The notes beneath the pieces were generated by a model. That model ran no database searches. It had not been told where the DNA came from and saw only the letters and a program-made list of their open reading frames with translations. The position numbers were made by a program, and so were the translations under genes. A stretch of 64,000 bases of DNA from NCBI RefSeq assembly GCF_031143425.1, contig NC_090441.1, positions 226,596,144 through 226,660,143 of the forward strand. The letters are read 5' to 3'. Of this stretch, positions 55,906 to 64,000 are shown piece after piece (the first letter of the stretch is position 1; each line of letters starts with the position of its first letter). This DNA comes from Pleurodeles waltl. Taxonomy: Eukaryota > Chordata > Amphibia > Caudata > Salamandridae.

Positions 55906-58900
55906 TGTAGGAGGCTGGACTGGCTTGTAGTGAGTACCAAGGGGTACTTGCACCTTGCACCAGGCCCAGTTATCCCTTATTAGTGTATAGGGTGTCTAGC
56001 AGCTTAGGCTGATAGATAATGGTAGCTTAGCAGAGCAGCTTAGGCTGAACTAGGAGACGTGTGAAGCTACTACAGTACCACTTAGTGTCATATGCACAAT
56101 ATCATAAGAAAACACAATACACAGTTATACTAAAAATAAAGGTACTTTATTTTTATGACAATATGCCAAAGTATCTTAGAGTGTACCCTCAGTGAGAGGA
56201 TAGGAAATATACACAAGATATATATACACAATAGCAAAAATATGCAGTATAGTCTTAGAAAACAGTGCAAACAATGTATAGTTACAATAGGATGCAATGG
56301 GGAAACATAGGGATAGGGGCAACACAAACCATATACTCCAAAAGTGGAATGTGAACCACGAATGGACCCCAAACCTATGTGACCTTGTAGAGGGTCGCTG
56401 GGACTATTAGAAAATAGTGAGAGTTAGAAAAATAACCCTCCCCAAGACCCTGAAAAGTGAGTGCAAAGTGCACTAAAGTTCCCCTAAGGACAAAAGAGTT
56501 GTGTTAGAGGAATAATGCAGGAAAGACACAAACCAGCAATGCAACAACTGTGGATTTCCAATCTAGGGTACCTGTGGAACAAGGGGACCAAGTCCAAAAG
56601 TCACAAGCAAGTCGGAGATGGGCAGATGCCCAGGAAATGCCATCTGCGGGTGCAAAGAAGCTTCGACTGGACAGAAGAAGCTGAGGTTTCTGCAGGAACG
56701 AAAAGGGCTAGAGACTTCCCCTTTGGTGGACGGATCTCACTCGCCTGGAGAGTCGTGCAGAAGTGTTTTCCCGCCGGAAGGACGCCAACAAGCCTTGCTA
56801 CACGCAAATCGTGCGTTTGGCGTTTTTGGACGCTGCTGGGGCCCAGGAGGGACCAGGAGGTCACAAATTGGACCTGAAGAGAGAGGGAACGTCGAGCAAG
56901 ACAAAGAGCCCTCACTGAAGCAGGTAGCTCCCGGAGAAGTGCCAGAAACAGGCACTACAAGGATGCGTGAAACGGTGCTCGCCGAAGTTGCACAAAGGGG
57001 TCCCACGTCGCCGGAGACTAACTTAGAAAGTCGTGCAATGCAGGTTAGAGTGCCGTGGACCCAGGCTTGGCTGTGCACAAAGGATTTCCGCCGGAAGTTT
57101 ACAGGGGCCGGAGTAGCTGCAAAGTCGCGGTTCCCAGCAATGCAGCCCAGCGAGGTGAGGCAAGGACTTACCTCCACCAAACTTGGGCTGAAGAGTCACT
57201 GGACTGTGGGGGTCACTTGGACAGTGTCGCTGGATTCGAGGGACCTCGCTCGTCGTGCTGAGAGGAGACCCAAGGGACCGGTAATGCAGCTTTTTGGTGC
57301 CTGCGGTTGCAGGGGGAAGATTCCGTCGACCCACGGGAGATTTCTTCGGAGCTTCTGGTGCAGAGAGGAGGCAGACTACCCCCACAGCATGCACAAGCAG
57401 GAAAACAGTCGAGAAGGCGGCAGGATCAGCGTTACAGAGTTGCAGTAGTCGTCTTTGCTACTATGTTGCAGGTTTGCAGGCTTCCAGCGCGGTCAGCGGT
57501 CGATTCCTTATCAGAAGGTGAAGAGGGAGATGCAGAGGAACTCGGCTGAGCTCATGCATTTGTTATCTGAAGTTTCCCCAGAGACAGAGACCCTAAATAG
57601 CCAGAAAAGAGGGTTTGGCTACCTAGGAGAGAGGATAGGCTACTAACGCCTGAAGGAGCCTATCAGCAGGAGTCTCTGACGTCACCTGGTGGCACTGGCC
57701 ACTCAGAGCAGTCCAGTGTGCCAGCAGCACCTCTGTTTCCAAGATGGCAGAGGTCTGGAGCACACTGGAGGAGCTCTGGACACCTCCCAGGGGAGGTGCA
57801 GGTCAGGGGAGTGGTCACTCCCCTTTCCTTTGTCCAGTTTCGCGCCAGAGCAGGGGCTAAGGGGTCCCTGAACCGGTGTAGACTGGCTTATGCAGAATTG
57901 GGCACCTCTGTGCCCAACAAAGTATTTCCAGAGGCTGGGGGAGGCTACTCCTCCCCTGCCTTCACACCATTTTCCAAAGGGAGAGGGTGTCACACCCTCT
58001 CTCAGAGGAAGTTCTTTGTTCTGCCATCCTGGGCCAGGCCTGGCTGGACCCCAGGAGGGCAGATGCCTGTCTGAGGGGTTGGCAGCCGCAGCAGCTGCAG
58101 TGAAACCCCAGGAAGGGCAGTTTGGCAGTACCAGGGTCTGTGCTACAGACCACTGGGATCATGGGATTGTGCCAACTATGCCAGGATGGTATAGAGGGGG
58201 CAATTCCATGATCATAGACATGTTACATGGCCATATTCGGAGTTACCATGGTGAAGCTACATATAGGTAGTGACCTATATGTAGTGCACGCGTGTAATGG
58301 TGTCCCCGCACTCACAAAGTTCAGGGAATTGGCTCTGAACAATGTGGGGGCACCTTGGCTAGTGCCAGGGTGCCCTCACACTAAGTAACTTTGCACCTAA
58401 CCTTTACCAGGTAAAGGTTAGACATATAGGTGACTTATAAGTTACTTAAGTGCAGTGTAAAATGGCTGTGAAATAACGTGGACGTTATTTCACTCAGGCT
58501 GCAGTGGCAGGCCTGTGTAAGAATTGTCAGAGCTCCCTATGGGTGGCAAAAGAAATGCTGCAGCCCATAGGGATCTCCTGGAACCCCAATACCCTGGGTA
58601 CCTCAGTACCATATACTAGGGAATTATAAGGGTGTTCCAGTAAGCCAATGTAAATTGGTAAAAATGTTCACTAGCCTGTCAGTGACAATTTGGAAGTAAT
58701 GGAGAGAGCATAACCACTGAGGTTCTGGATAGCAGAGCCTCAGTGAGACAGTTAGGCACCACACAGGGAACATATACATGCACACCTATGAGCACTGGGG
58801 CCCTGTGTGACAGGGTCCCATTGACACATACATATAGGCCACAAACCTATGAGCACTGGGGTCCTGACCAGCAGGATCCCAGTGACACATAACAAACATA

Positions 58901-59050
58901 CTGAAAACATAGTGTTTTCTCTATGAGCACCGAGGCCTGGCTATCAGGATCTCAGTGAGACAGTGAAAACAGTGACAAACACCCTGACATACACTCACAA
59001 ACAGGCCAAAAGTGGGGGTAACAAGGCTAGAAAGAGGCTACCTTCTCACA
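55906..59050 (-). mobile_element. Solo LTR (B type), 3,145 bp
   Basis: A complete LTR, CCTACA at 55906 and TGTGAGAAGG at 59050 on the minus strand, with no internal region. Perfect TSD GTTAG proves that a full element inserted here and was later reduced by recombination between its LTRs. It has three U3 hairpin repeats like B. Confidence 0.95.
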
Positions 59051-59534
59051 GTTAGACATATAGGTGACTTATAAGTTACTTAAGTGCAGTGTAAAATGGC
59101 TGTGAAATAACGTGGACGTTATTTCACTCAGGCTGCAGTGGCAGGCCTGTGTAAGAATTGTCAGAGCTCCCTATGGGTGGCAAAAGAAATGCTGCAGCCC
59201 ATAGGGATCTCCTGGAACCCCAATACCCTGGGTACCTCAGTACCATATACTAGGGAATTATAAGGGTGTTTCCAGTAAGCCAATGTAAATTGGTAAAAAT
59301 GGTCACTAGCCTGTCAGTGACAATTTGGAAAGAAATGAGAGAGCATAACCACTGAGGTTCTGGTTAGCAGAGCCTCAGTGAGACAGTTAGTCACTACACA
59401 GGTAACACATTCAGGCACACTTATGAGCACTGGGGCCCTGGGTTACCAGGGTCCCAGTGACACATGCAACTAAAACAACATATATACAGTGAAAAATGGG
59501 GGTAACATGCCAGGCAAGATGGTACTTTCCTTCA
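59051..59534 (-). repeat. 5' LTR of the array A element, U3-side part
   Basis: Continues the LTR interrupted at 55905 and ends with TTCCTTCA, one change from TTCCTACA. A-type U3 with one hairpin repeat. It forms the right edge of the array. Confidence 0.9.
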
Positions 59535-60551
59535 CTACCCCAGTTTCTATGATGGACCCATAAGTGAAACCCAACTACACCCTTTGCTTGACTGTTGCCA
59601 GCAGTCCCACCACTACTACCACTACTGCTAGGGGCACTAGAGCTTGATGTATTAGTGGTGGTAGGCTCAGGGGTTTACCTGGACAGGACTTATCCCCTGG
59701 CCTATGGCCTCTGTTTTTACACACAAAGCACCAAGGCTTTTAATGTGTGCAGGTTGGGAAGAAGAGGAAGAATGTGTTTTATCCCCACCCTCTGAAGAGT
59801 GTTTAAGATTTAAAGTGGGATCTTTGGTTTTACCCTTATCCCCATGCTTATCTTGAGATTTTTCACCATCTTTCTTCTTATTGCCATCTTTGTCACCCCC
59901 TGTATGAACTTTTCTGTTCACCCTTGTTCTGACCCATTTGTCTGCCTTCTTTCCCAATTCTTGGTGAGAGGTCAGATCAGAGTCTACAGGTACTGGTGCA
60001 ACAAATCAGACACACAATTATTAAGAATATGCTCTCTCAGGATCAAGTTATACAGGCTGTCATAATCAGTAACTTTACTGCCCATGTAACCACCCCTCCA
60101 AGGCCTTCACTGAATGGTCAATGAAATCAACCCAGTCTTGTGAAGACTCCTTTTTGGTCTCTCTGAACTTTATCCTGTACTGTTCAGTGGTTAAGCCAAC
60201 CATCCAGGAGTGCATTCTTAAGAACTGTAAAATTATTGGCATCACTTTCTTTCACAGTAAGGAGCCTATCCCTACTTTTTCCACTAAATGATAGCCATAG
60301 GATAGCAGCCCACTGTCTTTGAGGGACATCCTGTACAACACAGGCCCTCTCAAGTGCAGCAAACCACTTGTTAATGTCATCCCCCTCCTTATAAGGGGGA
60401 ACTATCTTGTGCAGATTCCTGGAATCATGCTCTTTTGCAGGATGACTATGGGGAATACTGCTGCTGCCACCATGGGTATCTAAACCCAACTTCTGTCTTT
60501 CCTTCTCTAGTTCAAAAGACTGTCTATCCAAATCCAGCTGTTGCTTTTTAA
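59535..60551 (-). pseudogene. gag: Decayed gag-protease fragment, mosaic of A and B
   Basis: Minus-strand gag, cut at both ends by other elements. From high to low coordinates: A-like coiled coil (DLDRQSFELEKERQKLG), capsid start with GDDINKWF, SCAN-like region, then B-like linker (GEKSQDKHGDKGK), zinc-knuckle region and the beginning of the protease leader. Several 1-5 bp insertions and deletions (for example near 59673, 59986, 60081 and 60197) break the frame. This is the reverse combination of the mosaic gag at 6606-8066, which is B-like first and A-like after. Confidence 0.85.
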
Positions 60552-60567
60552 CCCCTTCCCCCGCCAC

Positions 60568-60979
60568 GGACGTAATGGTTACGTCCATGGCAGCGCCCGT
60601 GTGGCGCCATGGACGTAACCATTACGTCCTGAATGCTTCCCTCGGGAGAAGCGCTAGCGCTCCTCCCGAGGGACGCCCCCCCACCCCCCCAGGTCAGGGC
60701 TGACCGGGGAATCCCTTCCCCTTCCACCCCCGACCCCCCCCCACCCCCCCCCTGTGACGTCAGCGCGCGAGCGCGCGCTGATTTGTCACAGGGGCCTCCC
60801 TAGTCGCGCTGGAAGCTCTGCTTCCAGCGCGATTGAAAAAGAAATGCAAAAGCATTTCTTTTTCAATCACTTGGGAGGCCCGGAGGGGCTTCAAAGGGAA
60901 GGAAAAGTATTTCCTTCCCTTTGAAGTCCCTCCGAAGGTTTCAAAAACCCGGATTGCTTGCAATCCGGCTTTTGAAACC
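60568..60979. repeat. Chain of seven perfect or near-perfect hairpins
   Basis: Arm pairs: 60568-60591/60606-60629 (24 bp), 60638-60648/60663-60673, 60749-60758/60785-60794, 60804-60816/60820-60832, 60831-60847/60852-60868, 60889-60905/60910-60926, 60937-60946/60970-60979. There is almost no unpaired sequence between them, except a C-rich stretch at 60674-60748. Confidence 0.9.
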
Positions 60980-61020
60980 CCACTAGACACCAGGGATTTT
61001 TTTTTTTTTTCATTGAAATT

Positions 61021-63345
61021 GACCAAAGGGAGCGACCCCTTGGGCAAGGGTCGCTCCCAGGGGGGGCATTTTTTTTAAAAGGCCTTTTCTGCCCCCCCTG
61101 GGGGCAGATCGGCCTTACTAGGCCGATCTGCCCCCAGGGGGGGCAGAAACCTCTAGGCACCAGGGACCATTTTTTTTTTTTTTTTTTTATTTTTTTTCAT
61201 TTTTTTTTTTTTTGGTGGGGAGCGACCCCTTAGGCAAGGGTCGCTCCCCTTGGGGGAAAATTATATTTTGGCCATTTCTGCCTCCCTTGGGGCAGATTGG
61301 CCTATTTTGATGAGGCCAATCTGCCCCCAAGGGGGGTAGAAACCACTAGACACGAGGGAGTTTTTTCTTTGCGTGAATTTCACGCAAAGGGAGCGACCCC
61401 TTAGGCAAGGGTCGCTCCCTGGGGGGGAGGGCAATTTATTTTAGGCCATTTCTGCCCCCCCTGGGGGCAGATCGGCCTATTATTAGGCCGATCTGCCCCC
61501 AGGGGGGGAAGAAACCTCTAGGCGCCAGGGCAATTTTTTTTTTTGTGTTTTTTTTTTTTGTTCTTTCTTTTTTTTTAGAGATGGGGAGCGACCCATCAGG
61601 CAAGGGTCGCTCCCCTGGGGGGCAAATTGTATTTAGACCATTTCTGCCCCCCTGGGGGCAGATTGGCCGATTTTAGGTCAATCTGCCCCCAAGGGGGCAG
61701 AAACCACTAGGCACCGGGGATTTGTTTTTTGGCGCCAATGTCACGCAGGGGGAGCGACCCCGTAGGCAAGGGTCGCTCCCGGGGGGCGGGGGGTGGGGGG
61801 GCAAATTTATTTTAGGCCATTTCTGCCCCCCCGAGGGACAGATCGGCCTATTATTAGGCCGAACTGCCCCCGGGGGGGGGGGGCAGAACACTCTAGGCGC
61901 CAGGGCAATTATTTTTTTGTGTGTTTTTTTTTTGTTGTTTCTTTTTTTTAGAGATGGGGAGCGACCCATCAGGCAAGGGTCGCTCCCCTGGGGGGGCAAA
62001 TTGTATTTAGACCATTTCTGCCCCCCTGGGGGCAGATTGGCCAATTTTAGGTCAATCTGCCCCCAAGGGGGCAGAAACCACTAGGCACCGGGGATTTGTT
62101 TTTTGGCACCAATGTCACGCAGGGGGAGCGACCCCGTAGGCAAGGGTCGCTCCCGGGGGGGGGGGGGGGTTGGGGTTGGGGGGGGCAAATTTATTTTAGG
62201 CCATTTCTGCCCCCCCGGGGGACAGATCGGCCTATTATTAGGCCGAACTGCCCCCGGGGGGGGGGGGGGCAGAACACTCTAGGCGCCAGGGCAATTTTTT
62301 TTTTGTGTGTTTTTTTTTTGTTGTTTCTTTTTTTAGAGATGGGGAGTGACCCATCAGGCAAGGGTCGCTCCCCTGGGGGGGCAAATTGTATTTAGACCAT
62401 TTCTGCCCCCCTGGGGGCAGATTGGCCAATTTTAGGTCAATCTGCCCCCAAGGGGGCAGAAACCACTAGGCACCGGGGATTTGTTTTTTGGCGCCAATGT
62501 CACGCAGGGGGAGCGACCCCGTAGGCAAGGGTCGCTCCCGGGGGGGGGGGGGGGGGGTGGGGGTTGGGGGGAGCAAATTTATTTTAGGCCATTTCTGCCC
62601 CCCCGGGGGACAGATCGGCCTATTATTAGGCCGAACTGCCCCCGGGGGCGGGGCAGAACACTCTAGGCGCCAGGGCAATTTTTTTTTTGTGTGTTTTTTT
62701 TTTTGTTGTTTCTTTTTTTAGAGATGGGGAGTGACCCATCAGGCAAGGGTCGCTCCCCTGGGGGGGCAAATTGTATTTAGACCATTTCTGCCCCCCTGGG
62801 GGCAGATTGGCCAATTTTAGGTCAATCTGCCCCCAAGGGGGCAGAAACCACTAGGCACCGGGGATTTGTTTTTTGGCGCCAATGTCACGCAGGGGGAGCG
62901 ACCCCGTAGGCAAGGGTCGCTCCCGGTGGGGGGGTGGGTGTTGGGGGGGCAAATTTATTTTAGGCCATTTCTGCCCCCCCGGGGGGCAGATCGGCCTATT
63001 AGGCCGATCTGCCCCCGGGGGGGGGAGAAACCTCTAGGCGCCAGGGGAATTTTTCTTTTTTTTCTTTGTTTTTTTTTTTTTTTAGAGCTGGGGAGCGACC
63101 CATCAGGCAAAAGTCGCTCCCCTGGGGGACAAATTGTATTTAGGCCATTTCTGCCCCCCTTGGGGGCAGATTGGCTGAGTTTAGGTCAACCTGCCCCCAA
63201 GGGGGCAGAAACCACTAGGCACCGGGGATTTGTTTTTTGGTGCCAATGTCACGCAGGGGGAGCGACCCCGTAGGCAAGGGTCGCTCCCGGCGGGGGAGGG
63301 TGGGGGTTGGGGGGGCAAATTTATTTTAGGCCATTTCTGCCCCCC
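61021..63345. repeat. Higher-order tandem array of palindromic GC-rich units with T-tracts
   Basis: GGGAGCGACCC...GGGTCGCTCCC hairpins recur at about 61030, 61218, 61390, 61583, 61750, 61957, 62125, 62340, 62510, 62728, 62893, 63092 and 63258. They alternate between two unit kinds, so a dimer repeats about every 365-390 bp from 61583 on. Between them lie a second hairpin (CTGCCCCC...GGGGGCAG around GGCC) and long T or G runs. No gene; frames open here are low-complexity by-products. Confidence 0.9.
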
Positions 63346-63354
63346 CCCTGGGGC

Positions 63355-64000
63355 CGGCTGAGCTACAGGCCAAACACCACAGGTAGGCACCTTGCAAAAA
63401 ACACCTCTGTTTTCTGTGAAAAAATATGTTGTGTCCACGTTGTGTTTTAGGCCATTTCCTTTTGTGGGCGCTAGGCCTACCCACAGAAGTGATGTACCAT
63501 TTTTATCGAGAGACTTAGGGGAACGCTGGGTGGAAGGAAATTTGTGGCTCCTCTCAGATTCCAGAACTTTCTGTCACCGAAATGAGAGGAAAAAGTGTTT
63601 TTTGGGCCAAATTTTGATGTTTGCAAAGGATTCTGGGTAACATAACCTGGTCTGAGCCCCGCAAGTCACCCCATCTTGGATTCCCCTGGGTTTCTAGTTT
63701 TCAAAAAATGCACTGGTTTGCTAGGTTTCCTCAGGTGTCGGCTGAGCTACAGGCCAAAATCCACAGGTAGGCACTGCTTTTTATAAAAAAATGTGATGTG
63801 TCCACGTTGTGTTTTGGGCCCTTTCCTTTCGTGGGCGCTAGTCCTACCCACACAAGTGATGTATCATTTTTATCGGGAGACTTGGGGGAACGCTGGGTAG
63901 AAGGAAATTTGTGGCTCCTCTCAGATTCCAGAACTTTCTGCCACAGAAATGTGAGTAACATGTGTATTTTTAGCCAAATTTTGAGGTTTGCAAAGGATTC
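63355..64000. repeat. Tandem repeat with 384-bp period (1.7 units in window)
   Basis: CGGCTGAGCTACAGGCC occurs at 63355 and again at 63739. The following sequence (GTGTCCACGTTGTGTTTT, ACGCTGGGT, CAGATTCCAGAACTTTCTG, GCAAAGGATTC) repeats in the same order with modest divergence. It runs off the window end. I see no coding signal. Confidence 0.9.

Larger units (their letters stand above)
23439..59534 (-). mobile_element. Tandem array of B, B and A elements sharing LTRs
   Basis: In plus coordinates: LTR 23439-26776, B1 internal, LTR 29737-32880, B2 internal, LTR 35840-38831, A internal, LTR from 53387. Each inner LTR serves as 3' LTR of one element and 5' LTR of the next. The two LTR-plus-B units are 6,105 bp (without the MITE) and 6,103 bp and share a nonsense mutation, so one is a duplicate of the other. 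The 5 bp outside the two ends (CCTGG and CTACC) do not match, so this is not a single insertion. Confidence 0.85.
60552..64000. mobile_element. Large repeat element with piggyBac-like end, inserted at TTAA (runs off window)
   Basis: The gag fragment breaks off right after TTAA (60548-60551), and the new sequence starts CCCCTTCCCCCGCC followed by GGACGTA motifs. PiggyBac-superfamily elements insert at TTAA, typically start with CCC and often carry such subterminal motifs. No transposase is visible, and the other end lies outside the window. Whether the tandem arrays behind it belong to the same element is inference. Confidence 0.5.

Noticed and set aside
61673..63273. ORFs rich in Gly, Pro and Phe in the hairpin array
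   Set aside because: Translation of G-, C- and T-runs in tandem repeats; composition alone accounts for them.
61021..63345. CRISPR-like array
   Set aside because: Repeats are palindromic but the intervals are also repeats, not unique spacers. The region is eukaryotic and there are no cas genes.
1..64000. Host genes, tRNA or rRNA genes
   Set aside because: Every coding frame with recognisable domains belongs to the retrotransposons. I saw no exon-like homology and no tRNA-gene-like sequence with A and B boxes.

Overview
This window contains no recognisable host gene. Almost all of it is a nested and tandem pile-up of one family of giant-LTR retrotransposons, so it looks like intergenic DNA of a large, repeat-rich vertebrate genome. 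A salamander or newt is my best guess. That guess rests on the density of nesting, the Gmr1-like Ty3/gypsy elements (a deuterostome lineage), a tRNA-Leu-like primer-binding site and foldback DNA elements; it is not proven from the sequence. I call the two element types 'A' and 'B'. A is autonomous (about 11.3 kb, LTRs about 3.0 kb): gag, retropepsin, integrase, then reverse transcriptase and RNase H. Integrase lies before reverse transcriptase, the reverse of the usual Ty3/gypsy order and the hallmark of Gmr1-like elements. B is non-autonomous (9.25 kb, LTRs 3,145 bp): one ORF with gag, retropepsin, a Cys-rich Gln-x-Pro-Cys repeat region and a short tail related to the last 40 residues of A's RNase H. 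A and B share LTR ends, primer-binding site and polypurine tract, so A could supply integrase and reverse transcriptase to B in trans.

Layout: 1-3743 is the 5' part of a minus-strand B-like element (gag start, PBS, truncated LTR). 3744-23438 is an old plus-strand mosaic element. Its integrase is split by a nearly complete minus-strand A element at 9375-20676 (TSD GACAG), and its 3' LTR is cut at 23438. 23439-59534 is a minus-strand tandem array with shared LTRs, in the order LTR-B1-LTR-B2-LTR-A-LTR. Three younger insertions sit in it: a 190-bp foldback MITE at 26445-26634 (TSD ATA), an intact plus-strand B element at 41778-51026 (TSD AGGGA, LTRs indistinguishable by eye, 885-codon ORF open), and a solo LTR at 55906-59050 (TSD GTTAG). 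59535-60551 is a decayed gag-protease fragment.

60552-64000 is unrelated. It begins exactly at a TTAA inside that gag fragment with a piggyBac-like terminal sequence. It then holds a run of perfect hairpins, a GC- and T-tract-rich higher-order tandem array (dimer about 365-390 bp) and a second tandem repeat with a 384-bp period that runs off the window.

How the parts work together: LTR U3 regions carry a perfect CRE (TGACGTCA) about 80 bp upstream of a TATA-like box. A poly(A) signal lies about 1.45 kb further on, and consensus splice sites lie in the leader. The most notable system is the A/B helper-parasite pair. B keeps Gag and protease but has lost integrase, reverse transcriptase and most of RNase H, yet it has moved recently. 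Mosaic gag genes and chimeric LTRs show that A and B have recombined.
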